This document shows, one piece after another, positions 26,030-34,987 of a stretch of DNA of 55,720 nucleotides. The notes beneath the pieces were generated by a model, which had not been told where the DNA came from, did not search any database, and worked only from the letters and a program-made list of their open reading frames with translations. Both the position numbers and the translations under genes were made by a program. This DNA is from Acidipila sp. (GTDB lineage: Bacteria > Acidobacteriota > Terriglobia > Acidiferrales > UBA7541): contig JAAFGT010000045.1 in assembly GCA_010365215.1 (NCBI GenBank), forward strand, positions 1 to 55,720, read 5' to 3'. The stretch's first letter is position 1; the number at the start of each line of letters is the position of its first letter.

Positions 26030-26058
26030 TTGCAAAAAAAGTAAATCCCTGCTACAAT
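26030..26058 (+). promoter_or_regulatory. Sigma-70-type promoter for murJ
   Basis: TTGCAA (26030-26035) and TACAAT (26053-26058) are separated by exactly 17 bases. Transcription should begin near 26065, only about 15 bases before the reading frame of MurJ opens. Confidence 0.65.
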
Positions 26059-26081
26059 TTGCAAACTTTTGGCGGTAACTG

Positions 26082-27716
26082 ATTGAAAACACTGTTGTTC
26101 CCTGGGGAGCTGCGGCCACGACCGATAAGAAGCAGATCCTAAAATCAGCCTCCCTCATCACCGCCATCACCATCGCCAGCCGCACTTTAGGCTACGTTCG
26201 TGATCAGCGGATCACTCTTCTATTGGGCGCATCGCTGGCGTCGGATTCCTACTACCTCGCCTACAGTATTCCCAACCTGTTGCGCCGCCTGGTCGGCGAA
26301 GGTTCGATGACTGCGTCCTTTATCCCCGTCTTCACCGCCTACCAGTCGGACAAGCCCGACGAAGAGGTTTGGGACTTCGCCAACCGTCTTTTTTGGACAC
26401 TGGCCATCCTGCTGGCCTGCATCACCGTTCTCGGCATGCTTTTTTCCCCGCAGGTCATCCATATGTTCACCTTCTTCGGGCACGCGCCGCAAAAATGGGA
26501 CCAGGCCGTCGAGCTCAACCGCATCATGTTCCCGTACATTTTTTTCATTGGCCTGGCGGCGCTCTCCATGGCCATCCTCAACTGCCATCATGTTTTCGGC
26601 CTTCCCGCGTCTACGCCCATCCTGCTGAACCTGGCCATCATCGCCTGCTCGACCGCTGGGGTTTGGCGCTATTTCGGAAATCCGGCGCGATCCATTGCCG
26701 TAGGAGTGGTCATCGGTGGCGCGCTGCAAATGCTGGTGCAAATTCCCGCGCTGGTGCGCCACGGTATGCGCTTCAAGTTCGGAATCTCTCTCAAACATCC
26801 GGGCGTGCGTGCCGTCGGCCGCCTGATGATCCCCGGCTTCTTCGGCATCGGCATCTACCAGGTGAACTTCGTCATTGACCGGCTTTTCGCCACCGCCGCG
26901 AAGATGCCCGAAGGCACCTTGACCTCGCTTTACGTAGCCGACCGCATCATGGAGTTGGTCCTCGGCGGATACGCCATCGCCGTGGCTACCGCCATTCTGC
27001 CGATGATGTCCCGGCAAGCTGCCACCCGCGACTACGACGCGCTGAAGAAAACTTTCAGCTTCTCGCTGCGGATCGTCTCCTACATCACCATTCCCGCCAC
27101 CGTAGGCATGATGATCCTGCGCGTCCCCATCATCCGCGTGCTCTTCGAGCACGGCAAATTCGTGGCTTCTTCCACCGAGCTTACCGCGCGCGCCCTGTTT
27201 TACTATGCCATCGGCCTCCCCGCCTTCGCCGCTATCAAGCTGCTGGTTCCCGCGTTCTATTCCACACAGGATACGCGCACGCCGGTGAAAGTGGCTTTTT
27301 ATGCTCTGGTGGTCAACATCGTGCTCAACGCTATTTTTCTGAAATCATTTTTTCAGACTTTCAAGAATGGCGGTCCGGCGTTTGCCACCGCTATCGCCGC
27401 CTATTTCAATTTTGCTATTCTGTTCGTGGTCTTTCGCCAGCGCTTTGGACGGCTGGGTACGTTCTCCATTCTCTATTCCATGGCTAAAATCGGCATTGCT
27501 TCCGCGGTGATGGGAGTCGCCTGCTATGCCATGGTCCACTACTCTAAATTTGAGTCCTATACGCATTTTCTTCCGCAACTTATTCTTTTCACGGCGATGA
27601 TTGTCGGCGCAACGGTCTTGTACATTGCCATCACCTGGCTTCTGCGCTGCCCGGAAGTTGAGGAAGTGTGGGGCGTGGCCAAGCGCTCCAGCCCGCCCGG
27701 AGTATCGGCGGGCTAG
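26082..27716 (+). CDS. murJ: Lipid II flippase MurJ (non-ATG start)
   Basis: A roughly 544-residue multi-spanning flippase that moves lipid II across the membrane for peptidoglycan synthesis. The N-terminus matches the family (ILKSASLITAITIASRTLGY, then RDQ and LRRLVGEGSMTASFIPVF), and about 14 helices follow. The frame is closed by a stop at 26076, and between this stop and the conserved region there is no ATG, GTG or TTG in frame: only CTG (26079) and ATT (26082) sit at the right place. The first TTG in frame, at 26223, would remove the whole first helix. A promoter at 26030-26058 ends about 20 bases before. I therefore propose ATT at 26082, with GGCGG as weak ribosome site; a sequencing error is the alternative. 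The Arg-rich RLVGEGS motif is intact. Confidence 0.88.
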   Translation: MENTVVPWGAAATTDKKQILKSASLITAITIASRTLGYVRDQRITLLLGASLASDSYYLAYSIPNLLRRLVGEGSMTASFIPVFTAYQSDKPDEEVWDFANRLFWTLAILLACITVLGMLFSPQVIHMFTFFGHAPQKWDQAVELNRIMFPYIFFIGLAALSMAILNCHHVFGLPASTPILLNLAIIACSTAGVWRYFGNPARSIAVGVVIGGALQMLVQIPALVRHGMRFKFGISLKHPGVRAVGRLMIPGFFGIGIYQVNFVIDRLFATAAKMPEGTLTSLYVADRIMELVLGGYAIAVATAILPMMSRQAATRDYDALKKTFSFSLRIVSYITIPATVGMMILRVPIIRVLFEHGKFVASSTELTARALFYYAIGLPAFAAIKLLVPAFYSTQDTRTPVKVAFYALVVNIVLNAIFLKSFFQTFKNGGPAFATAIAAYFNFAILFVVFRQRFGRLGTFSILYSMAKIGIASAVMGVACYAMVHYSKFESYTHFLPQLILFTAMIVGATVLYIAITWLLRCPEVEEVWGVAKRSSPPGVSAG

Positions 27717-27843
27717 GCACCAGGCAAGATGTTCAGCAGGGAAGACAGTCATCAGAAATGGCAGGCAGGCACGGCAGCAAGTTGAGGTACCACTGCAATT
27801 GATATAGAAATAAACGGGCCATACTCCGGGGTTAGATATTCCA

Positions 27844-28728
27844 GTGGACGGCACCATTAAAATGTTTCTACAGCACCTGCAGGTCGAAAAGGGCCTCTCT
27901 CCCAATACCTTAGCGGCCTATGGGCAGGACCTCACCAAGCTCACCGCTTTTTTGCGCCTGCGCCAGCGCACCGTCGAACAGGTCAGCAGGGAAGACGTGG
28001 TCGACTTCATGGCCTGGCTCTACCGTCGCAATATCGGTAGCCGCTCAGTAAGCCGGCACCTGGTTACCCTGCGTATGTTTTTCCGTTTTCTGCTCGCGGA
28101 GGAACTGGTCAAGGACGACCCCACTCTCAATCTGGAATCCCCGCAGATCTGGAAAAGCCTTCCGGTTTTTCTCTCGGTGGAGCAGGTAGAAACTTTATTA
28201 AAGCAGCCCGACCCGGCCAAGCCGCTCGGCGCGCGCGACGCGGCCATGCTCGAAGTGCTCTACAGCACCGGCTTGCGCGTATCCGAGCTGGTGGGTCTGC
28301 GCCTGGGCGATGTGGATATGGAGACCGGGTGCGCGCGCTGCATCGGCAAAGGCAACAAGGAGCGCATCGTGCCCGTCGGGCGGAAGGCGCTCACCGCGCT
28401 GCGCCGCTATCTGCAGACCTCGCGCGGCGTCCTGCTTCGCGGCCGCAGCTCGCCATTTCTTTTTTTGAATTGCCGCGGCGCCCGGATGTCCCGCGTGGGT
28501 TTCTGGAAAATGCTGAAGGGCTACGGCCGCCGCGCCGATCTGCCCAGGAAATTAAGCCCGCACAAACTGCGGCACAGTTTTGCCACGCACCTGCTCGAGC
28601 GCGGCGCCGACCTGCGCTCGGTGCAGATGATGCTCGGCCATGCCGACATCTCCACCACGCAGATTTACACGCACGTCACCCAGGAACGCCTGAAAAAGAT
28701 TTACAAGCAGCATCACCCTCGAGCCTGA
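27844..28728 (+). CDS. xerD: Tyrosine site-specific recombinase (XerC/XerD type)
   Basis: A 294-residue tyrosine recombinase. The N-terminal SAM-like domain (about 8-95) precedes the catalytic domain with the first Arg in STGLRVSELVGLRLGDV, the Lys in GKGNKERIVPVG, HKLRHSFATHLLERGAD (His-x-x-Arg), LGHADISTTQIYTHV (His and nucleophilic Tyr). All six catalytic residues are present. This is the family that resolves chromosome dimers at dif; XerD versus XerC cannot be decided by eye. The start is GTG at 27844 or ATG at 27862; neither has a strong ribosome site. It lies 127 bases after murJ. No integrase-type attachment sites or mobile genes surround it, so a housekeeping role is likely. Confidence 0.9.
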   Translation: MDGTIKMFLQHLQVEKGLSPNTLAAYGQDLTKLTAFLRLRQRTVEQVSREDVVDFMAWLYRRNIGSRSVSRHLVTLRMFFRFLLAEELVKDDPTLNLESPQIWKSLPVFLSVEQVETLLKQPDPAKPLGARDAAMLEVLYSTGLRVSELVGLRLGDVDMETGCARCIGKGNKERIVPVGRKALTALRRYLQTSRGVLLRGRSSPFLFLNCRGARMSRVGFWKMLKGYGRRADLPRKLSPHKLRHSFATHLLERGADLRSVQMMLGHADISTTQIYTHVTQERLKKIYKQHHPRA

Positions 28729-28776
28729 GGGAGCGCATACCGGCGGCCCCGCGCCGTTCACATTTAAGGAGCACGA

Positions 28777-30333
28777 ATGCCCGACTACATGTTTCTGCTG
28801 GTCAGTCGCCTCTCCGCCGAACAGCGCGCGGTGCTCATGCGCGTGCAGGAGCTTGCCGAGTCCTATGGGATCAACGCCTATCTGGTCGGCGGCGCGGTCC
28901 GCGACCTTATCTCCGGCGCCGGCGTGCGCGATCTCGATTTCGTTTTCGAGGGTAATCCCGCGCGCATCGCCCGCGAAATGCAGAAAGGCGGCGCGCAGAT
29001 CATTGAGGAGGATGAAGTACGCCGCCAGTTCGAAATGGTCTTTAACGGCGACGTGGACGGCTCGCTGGCTGCCGCCCGCGAGGATGTCTACGACAAGCCC
29101 GGCGCGCGCCCCGAAGTTCGCTGGTCGGCGATCACCGACGATCTGCGCCGCCGCGATTTTTCCATGAACGCCGTGGCCCTCTCGCTCAATCCCGCATCCC
29201 GCGGGCTGATGCTCGACCCTAACAACGGCCTGGCCGATATCGAGCGCCGCGAAATCCGCCTGCTCTCCATGCACGGCTTCACCAACGCGCCGGTTCGCCT
29301 GCTTCGCGCCATTCGCTATGCCGCGCGTCTCGAATCCAAACTCGAGGAGCGCACCGCCGGCTGGTTTGATCTGGCCATGGAGCGCAAGCTGCACCTCAAT
29401 ATTCCCGAGCAGGACATCCTCGCCGAAGCCCGCCAGATCGGCCGCGAAGACAATCCCGCTCGGGTGCTTAAGGCCTGGAACTCCAAGGGCCTTCTCCCCG
29501 TGATCCATCCCAAGCTGGGCCGACGCGCTCCCGATTACGATGGCCTCATCGATCTCGCCAAGGCCCGCGAAACTCTGCAGTCCATTAACCGGCGTCCGCG
29601 CCTCTTCGCTCCCATCCTTCATTACACTTTTGCACGCCTGGGATCCGGCGAGCGCGCCACCGTTTTGCGCGGCTTGGGAATGCGCGCAGCGGAGATCGCC
29701 CTGGTCACCGGCCTCGAGGCGCAGGTGCAACAGGCCGTGAAGATGCTCGCCGGCCGCAAGACTGCCGAGCCGCGCGCCGCTTACGAATACCTGGAAAGAC
29801 TTTCTCCGGAAATCATCGCCTTCGTGCAAACAGAGACGCGACAGTCCCTGGTGCAGACCAAGATTCGCAACTACCTCACCAAGTGGAAGCCGATGCGACT
29901 GACTCTTCCCTCCGCGCAGCTCGAATTCCTGGGTATCCCCCGCGGGCCAAAATTTGACGAGATTCTCGAGAAGTTCTTTGACTTGCAGATGGCCGGCCGC
30001 GTACACGGCATGGAAGATTACGATCGCGTTTTGCGCAAGCTGTCCGGCATCAAGATCGACCCGAAGAAAAAACTAAAAGACGAAAAAGCAAAGCTCGAGC
30101 TGCCCAAGGGCAAAAAAGGCCCCACATTTCCCCCCGGCATTTCCAGTCAATCCGGCCGGCGAGGTTTCCCGCCGATGCCCAGCAAAATGCCCAGCAAAAT
30201 GCCCAGCAAACCCGCGGGGCCGCCCGCCAAGCACGCCGCAACAAAACCCGGTCCGGCCAAGCCAACACCGCCCGCCAAAAAATCGGCCAGCAGCGCGCCT
30301 AAACCCAAATCAAAGAAAGCCAAAAGACGCTGA
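28777..30333 (+). CDS. CCA-adding/poly(A) polymerase family nucleotidyltransferase with basic tail
   Basis: A 518-residue class II nucleotidyltransferase. The catalytic motif is YLVGGAVRDLISGAGVRDLD (GGxVRD...DxD) near residue 32; RRDFSMNAVAL and RLLRAIRYAARL are the motifs that build the nucleotide site. The domain ends near 420, and the last 90 residues form a Lys/Pro/Ala-rich tail with tandem KMPS repeats, likely disordered and nucleic-acid-binding. It either repairs the CCA end of tRNA or adds poly(A); the length of the core and the lack of an HD domain favour the bacterial poly(A)/CCA group but do not settle it. AAGGAGCACGA ahead of the ATG is a good ribosome site. It starts 48 bases after xerD. 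Confidence 0.85.
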   Translation: MPDYMFLLVSRLSAEQRAVLMRVQELAESYGINAYLVGGAVRDLISGAGVRDLDFVFEGNPARIAREMQKGGAQIIEEDEVRRQFEMVFNGDVDGSLAAAREDVYDKPGARPEVRWSAITDDLRRRDFSMNAVALSLNPASRGLMLDPNNGLADIERREIRLLSMHGFTNAPVRLLRAIRYAARLESKLEERTAGWFDLAMERKLHLNIPEQDILAEARQIGREDNPARVLKAWNSKGLLPVIHPKLGRRAPDYDGLIDLAKARETLQSINRRPRLFAPILHYTFARLGSGERATVLRGLGMRAAEIALVTGLEAQVQQAVKMLAGRKTAEPRAAYEYLERLSPEIIAFVQTETRQSLVQTKIRNYLTKWKPMRLTLPSAQLEFLGIPRGPKFDEILEKFFDLQMAGRVHGMEDYDRVLRKLSGIKIDPKKKLKDEKAKLELPKGKKGPTFPPGISSQSGRRGFPPMPSKMPSKMPSKPAGPPAKHAATKPGPAKPTPPAKKSASSAPKPKSKKAKRR

Positions 30334-30386
30334 GCTGTCGATCAGCCATCAGTAGGGCAGGGCATGACGGCACAGAACGAGGTCCT

Positions 30387-30854
30387 ATGCTTGTAATTCT
30401 TTTGGCGTTCATTATCGGCGTTGTTTCCGGGCTTCGTGCTTTAACAGGTCTGGCCGTTCTCAGTTGGGCCGCGCGCCTGCATCGCATTCATCTCGAAGGC
30501 ACGATGTTTGCATTTCTCGGCTACGCCGCGACTCCCTACATCTTTACCTTGATGGCCATCGGCGAACTCATCAACGACAAGCTGCCGAAGACGCCCAGCC
30601 GAACTCTGCCTGCGCCGTTTATTGCTCGACTCCTGACGGGCGCTTTCTGCGGTGCGGTGGTCGGTGTCACGGGGAACATTTTGATCTTGGGTCTCCTTGC
30701 CGGCGTTTTGGGCGGCGCTGTCGGCACACTTGGAGGAGCAAAGATTCGCGGATTGTTGGCTAAAACATTAGGGAGCGATCTTCCTGCAGCTTTACTGGAG
30801 GACTGCGTCGCTATCGCACTTGCTGTGGTGGTCGCCTATTACGCAGGCGCCTGA
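30387..30854 (+). CDS. DUF4126 membrane protein
   Basis: A 155-residue protein with four membrane helices, recognisable by GVVSGLRALTGLAVLSWAAR at the N-terminus (the GLR motif after helix 1) and by the Gly/Ala-rich helices GAFCGAVVGVTGNILILGLL and GVLGGAVGTLGGAKIRGLLA. This matches DUF4126, small integral membrane proteins of unknown function common in Acidobacteriota and Actinobacteria. GAGG lies seven bases before the ATG. It follows the nucleotidyltransferase by 53 bases and precedes the kinase by 60, on the same strand, so the three could be in one transcript, although the kinase seems to have its own -10 box. No catalytic residues are evident. Confidence 0.78.
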   Translation: MLVILLAFIIGVVSGLRALTGLAVLSWAARLHRIHLEGTMFAFLGYAATPYIFTLMAIGELINDKLPKTPSRTLPAPFIARLLTGAFCGAVVGVTGNILILGLLAGVLGGAVGTLGGAKIRGLLAKTLGSDLPAALLEDCVAIALAVVVAYYAGA

Positions 30855-30899
30855 AACCCCGCTCAGGCAAATCAAAACTCGAAGTGGCTGGTTTAGACC

Positions 30900-30905
30900 T
30901 ATACT
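30900..30905 (+). promoter_or_regulatory. Candidate -10 box, near-leaderless kinase 1
   Basis: TATACT, 11 bases before the ATG at 30917, with no Shine-Dalgarno between. The -35 region is weak. Confidence 0.4.
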
Positions 30906-30916
30906 CACGGGCACTT

Positions 30917-32512
30917 ATGGCGCTGACATCAGGAACCAGGCTTGGGCCGTACGAAATTATTGCTCCGCTCGGAGCGGGTGGCATGGGCGAGGTTTATCGT
31001 GCTCGCGACTCGCGCCTTGATCGCATTGTCGCCGTCAAGGTTCTGAACTCAGCGCTCACCGCCAACGCCGACCTGAAGGCGCGCTTCGAACGCGAAGCGA
31101 AGGCAATATCCGCGCTTCAGGATCCGCACATCTGCACGCTGTTTGACGTCGGCCACCAGGATGGCACGGATTTCCTGGTGATGGAGTTTCTCGAAGGCGA
31201 GACCCTGGCCGACCGTCTGCGCCGCGGGCCGATGCCGCTCGAGCAGCTGGTGAAGACCGGCAACGAAATCGCCGAGGCCCTCGACAAGGCGCACCGCGCC
31301 GGCATCGTGCATCGCGACCTGAAGCCGGGTAACGTGATGCTCACCAAATCAGGGGCGAAGCTGCTGGATTTTGGTCTGGCCAAGCCGTTGAGCACAGGCG
31401 CTGCCGCGTCCGGTTCGAACGCGTCCGCGCCGCTACTTTCCGCGGCGGTCACCCTCACCAACGGGAGCCCGCAACTTTCTCCGCTCACCACCCAGGGCTC
31501 CATCGTCGGAACTATCCAGTACATGTCGCCGGAGCAGATCGAGGGCAAAGAGGCCGACGCGTGTTCAGATATCTTCGCATTCGGCGCGGTGCTGTACGAG
31601 ATGGCCACGGGGAAGCGCGCGTTTGAAGGCAAGTCGCAACTCACCGTGGCCAGCGCGATCCTGGATAAAGAACCTGAGCGTGTGACCAGTGTGCTGCCGA
31701 GCGCGCCGCCGGCGCTCGATCACGTGATCCGCACTTGCCTGGCGAAGAACCCGGAAGAACGCTATCAATCAGCGCGCGATGTGAAGCTCGACCTGAGCTG
31801 GGTCGCGGTGTCGCCCCTTTCGTCCCTACCGGCAACCGCGCCGGCCATTGCACCCTCGAAGCGCGGCAGAGAGCGCATCGCCTGGATCGCCGCCGGGATC
31901 GCTTTGCTGATCGCGGCAATGCTCGTAAGTTTTATGTTGTTTCGCCCCTTGCCACGGCCGGCCGTGCTGCGCGCCACTCTCTTGCCGCCGAAAGGCGTCG
32001 CCATTCTGCCCACCCACATGGCGGTCTCACCGGACGGATCGCGCGTCGTATTCGTCGGCGTTAGCGAAAACAAAGATATGCTCTGGCAGCGCGCGTTAAA
32101 CGCGACGGAAGCGCAACTTATCCCCGGCACAGAGGGAGCGCAGTATCCGTTCTGGTCACCCGATGGGCGATCCATCGGTTTCTTCTCCACAGACAAGCTA
32201 AGAAAAGTAGATCCGGCCTCTGGGACCACGGCCACGTTGGCGGACGCTCCCTCGGGTCGGGGCGGCGCGTGGAGCGAGAAGGACACCATTGTTTTCTCGG
32301 CCGATGCCACGGGCCCGCTGTACCAGGTTTCCAGCACGGGAGGCGCGGTCACTCCCTTGACCCAGGTGGATGTGACCGAGGGCGACAACGGCCATCGCTG
32401 GCCTCAGTTTCTGCCGGGCGGACGTTACCTGTTGTTCTGGCTCGCGAACAAGCGCTCAGGCGGTGCCGTTTCCGGCGATCCCAACGAAGCGGTGAGTTTC
32501 TACTGGACTTAA
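30917..32512 (+). CDS. Membrane Ser/Thr protein kinase 1, N-terminal part ending at a frameshift
   Basis: Residues 1-270 form a Hanks-type kinase: glycine loop LGAGGMGEVYRAR, Lys in VAVKVLN, HRDLKPGNVMLT, and DFGLAK. A transmembrane helix lies near residue 315-335 (IAWIAAGIALLIAAMLVSFM), followed by the start of a PD40/TolB-type beta-propeller. At 32503 the frame breaks: the paralogue at 34988 and the downstream frame continue the propeller as SFY-LDLKTGQHR, which is restored by one extra C between 32503 and 32504. The stop at 32510-32512 therefore truncates the product at 531 residues, leaving the kinase and helix but only a third of the sensor. Either a real mutation, an assembly error or (least likely) programmed slippage. 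Start at ATG 30917 rather than GTG 30884 follows the family. Confidence 0.85.
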   Translation: MALTSGTRLGPYEIIAPLGAGGMGEVYRARDSRLDRIVAVKVLNSALTANADLKARFEREAKAISALQDPHICTLFDVGHQDGTDFLVMEFLEGETLADRLRRGPMPLEQLVKTGNEIAEALDKAHRAGIVHRDLKPGNVMLTKSGAKLLDFGLAKPLSTGAAASGSNASAPLLSAAVTLTNGSPQLSPLTTQGSIVGTIQYMSPEQIEGKEADACSDIFAFGAVLYEMATGKRAFEGKSQLTVASAILDKEPERVTSVLPSAPPALDHVIRTCLAKNPEERYQSARDVKLDLSWVAVSPLSSLPATAPAIAPSKRGRERIAWIAAGIALLIAAMLVSFMLFRPLPRPAVLRATLLPPKGVAILPTHMAVSPDGSRVVFVGVSENKDMLWQRALNATEAQLIPGTEGAQYPFWSPDGRSIGFFSTDKLRKVDPASGTTATLADAPSGRGGAWSEKDTIVFSADATGPLYQVSSTGGAVTPLTQVDVTEGDNGHRWPQFLPGGRYLLFWLANKRSGGAVSGDPNEAVSFYWT

Positions 32513-33627
32513 AAACCGGGCAGCACCGCTTGTTGCTGCAGACGGACTCCGGCGCTCTCTACGCAGCAGGACGATTGCTGTACATCTGGCAAGATAGCCT
32601 CTTGGCGCAGCCATTCGATCCTGGCTCCGGGAAGCTTACCGGCAGCCCAGAAACGATCGCGCGCCAAGTCGTGTACGACAACGACCGCTGGATCGGCGGC
32701 TTCGCCGCTTCCGAAAGCGGGCCGCTGTTGTATGTGGGCGGCAACTCGTTCGGCGCTTCGCAGTTGACTTGGGTCGACCGCGCCGGCAAGGAACAGGGCC
32801 GTGTCGGTGAGGCAGGAGATTATTTCTGGCCGGTTATTTCGCCCGACGCACAGCGAGCAGCCGTGAGCGACTCTTCAGGGCGCAATCTCGAAGTGTGGGT
32901 GATTGATTTTACACGTGGCACCAAGACGCGGCTCACCTTCGACGACGCTATCAAAGCCTTTCCGACGTGGTCGCCCGATGGCCTGCGTATCGCCTACACG
33001 GTCGCGCAACCGGCCCAACCCAGCGCGATCTATGTGAAGAATGCCTCGGGCATTGGCGAGGCCGAAAAGCTGATTGAGGGTCCGATCAATTCCACGCTTA
33101 GCACCATGGATTGGTCACCCGACAATCGCGCGCTCATCTACGCCGTAAACACGGGGGCCAAAGGCAACCGGCTTTGGGTGTACTGGTTCAACGAGAAGAA
33201 GTCGACCAAGCTGCTGCCCGAGGACTTTAAGGAGTGGAACGCCAAGTTCTCGCCCGATGGCAAATGGCTCGCCTACCGTTCCCGGGAAAGCGGCCAGGAC
33301 GAGGTGTACGTGGTGCCTTTTCCGAAGGTGGACGGCAAGTGGCAGGTCTCCACAGCTGGTGGCGATTATCCGCGCTGGAATCGCAACGGCCAGGAAATTT
33401 TTTATCTCGCTCCCAACGGCATGCTGATGTCGGTGGCCATCAACACGACAGGCGGGTTCAAGCCCGGTCTGCCGCAGCCAATGTTTGTCACCACGTTGAA
33501 GTCGCTAGCAGGTACGCAATACGATGTCGCCCCCGACGGAAAATTCCTGCTGAACCGCCGCCTTACCGGTGGCACCGCCGAACCGATCACCGTAGTGACC
33601 AACTGGACCGCGGAGCTGAAGAAATAA
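32503..33627 (+). pseudogene. C-terminal propeller half of kinase 1, out of frame
   Basis: This frame encodes the rest of the PD40/WD40-like propeller of the kinase above, with repeats such as VDGKWQVSTAGGDYPRWNRNG, EIFYLAPNGMLMSVAINTTG and the family end PITVVTNWTAELKK. It has no start of its own with a ribosome site near 32503, and only continues the upstream protein, so it is a detached fragment rather than an independent gene. Together the two halves would give about 900 residues, the same size and order as the intact paralogue on the minus strand at 34988-37657. A short hairpin with a TTTT run follows the stop. Confidence 0.8.
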
Positions 33628-33663
33628 AATCTTCCACTGTTTCGCAAGTGGCAGGTTCTGCGG

Positions 33664-33702
33664 CGCGACCGATTTCCGGATCGGCCAGGTCGCGGCGGTT
33701 TT
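33664..33702 (+). terminator. Likely intrinsic terminator after kinase 1
   Basis: CGCGA (33664-33668) pairs with TCGCG (33690-33694) and CCGAT (33669-33673) with ATCGG (33680-33684), giving a bulged hairpin, followed by TTTT at 33699-33702. The short T-run makes it a moderate terminator. Confidence 0.45.
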
Positions 33703-33741
33703 GCCCTTGCGGCAATGCCAGGCACTCCATAGAATCGGGCG

Positions 33742-34974
33742 GTGAATAATCACATGCGCCAGAAATTCCAGATGGCTAATGCGCCGTGGACCGTGCGTGG
33801 AATAACATGCGGGATCATACTTATAGTTTGTTATGCGCCCGCTCTCGCGCAACAGCTTGCCGGGCCACGCCAGGTGTTCGACGGGAAGATGCTGCCTGCC
33901 GTGGAGGTGGCCACTTTCGAGCACAGTGACACGCTCTTTGCCGCCAACACAGTGCTCCGTAAAGTCCCTGTTCGCCCGCTGCCCGCCGCGCCTGCGAAGC
34001 TCAAAGAGATCCACTTCACATCGGACGGCCACGAATACGACCTCTTCGATTATCTCGCTTACAATCGCGTCGTCGGTCTGCTGATCCTCAAAGATGGAAA
34101 AATCGTCATGGAGGATTACGAACTCAGCGTCGGCCCCAACTCGCGCTGGCCTTCGTTTTCCATAGCGAAATCCATCTCCTCCACTCTGGTCGGGGCGGCC
34201 GTGCAGCAAGGCCTCATCGGGAGTCTCGACGATCCGTTGACGCGCTACGTTCCGCAACTTCAGGGCGGCGCATACGACGGAGTCAGTATCCGCAACGTGC
34301 TGCAGATGGCTTCCGGAGTAAAGTGGGACGAGACTTACACCGACCCAAAGTCCGACCGCAGAAAACTGCTCGAAATCCAGTTAGCGCAAAAGCCCGGCGC
34401 CATCGTGCCCTTCATGAGCGCTCTTCTTAAAGCCGGCGCGCCAGGGTCCATCTGGAATTACAGCACCGGCGAATCATTCCTCATCGGAGCAGTGATCGAG
34501 GGCGCCACTCACAAGCCTCTGGCGACGTACCTCTCCGAAACGCTCTGGACGCGCCTCGGTATGGAGCAAGACGCCACCTGGTGGCTCGAAGCACCTGGCG
34601 GAATGGGACTCGCCGGCAGCGGGATCGGCGCGACGTTGCGGGATTACGCCCGTTTCGGTCTGTTCGTCCAGCAGGATGGTGTCATCGACGGCCAACGCAT
34701 GGTGCCCGAAGGATGGTTCCGCGAGGCAGGCGCCGCTCACATCATTGGCGGCAAGCCGCAAGACTATGGTTATTTTTGGTGGCCCGTCCCCGCAGGCGAT
34801 GCCATCCATCAAGGTGCCTTCCAGGCCGAAGGCATTTTCGGCCAGTATATCTACATCAACCCGAACGAGAAGCTGGTCATTGTTGTGCTCAGCGCCCGGC
34901 CCAAACCCGACAGTTCCACGCATATTCTGAAAGACGAGTCCTTCTTCGCGGCCGTAGCCAGATCGCTCCGCTAG
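33742..34974 (+). CDS. Exported serine hydrolase (class C beta-lactamase-like, NylB/EstB type)
   Basis: A 410-residue serine hydrolase. The signal segment GIILIVCYAPALAQ ends near residue 37. The catalytic S-x-x-K is SIAK (Ser140, Lys143), followed by YSTGES near residue 245 as the Tyr-type second motif (YxN replaced by YST), which is the pattern of 6-aminohexanoate-dimer hydrolase and related esterases rather than true AmpC. Long N-terminal part (40-95) is unlike AmpC. Possible roles: ester or small amide hydrolysis in the periplasm, or D-amino-acid peptide cleavage; antibiotic resistance is not implied. The start is GTG at 33742; ATG at 33754 and 33772 are alternatives. It lies between the two convergent paralogous kinases. 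Confidence 0.82.
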   Translation: MNNHMRQKFQMANAPWTVRGITCGIILIVCYAPALAQQLAGPRQVFDGKMLPAVEVATFEHSDTLFAANTVLRKVPVRPLPAAPAKLKEIHFTSDGHEYDLFDYLAYNRVVGLLILKDGKIVMEDYELSVGPNSRWPSFSIAKSISSTLVGAAVQQGLIGSLDDPLTRYVPQLQGGAYDGVSIRNVLQMASGVKWDETYTDPKSDRRKLLEIQLAQKPGAIVPFMSALLKAGAPGSIWNYSTGESFLIGAVIEGATHKPLATYLSETLWTRLGMEQDATWWLEAPGGMGLAGSGIGATLRDYARFGLFVQQDGVIDGQRMVPEGWFREAGAAHIIGGKPQDYGYFWWPVPAGDAIHQGAFQAEGIFGQYIYINPNEKLVIVVLSARPKPDSSTHILKDESFFAAVARSLR

Positions 34975-34987
34975 CGCGCCGCTAGTT

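Noticed and set aside
27733-27996. A 14-base direct repeat TCAGCAGGGAAGAC at 27733 and 27983, flanking the start of the recombinase gene
   Set aside because: The second copy lies inside conserved coding sequence and there is no inverted pair or att-like core; most likely chance.
28552-30006. A 484-codon minus-strand frame over the CCA/poly(A) polymerase gene
   Set aside because: Same composition effect; no ribosome site or motif, while the plus-strand gene has all catalytic motifs.
32490-32515. Programmed ribosomal frameshifting in kinase 1
   Set aside because: No slippery heptamer or downstream pseudoknot is evident; TTCTACTGG is not a known slip site, and a one-base loss explains it more simply.
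33742-34974. Antibiotic-resistance beta-lactamase
   Set aside because: The SIAK and YSTGES motifs and long N-terminus match esterase/amide-hydrolase relatives rather than AmpC.
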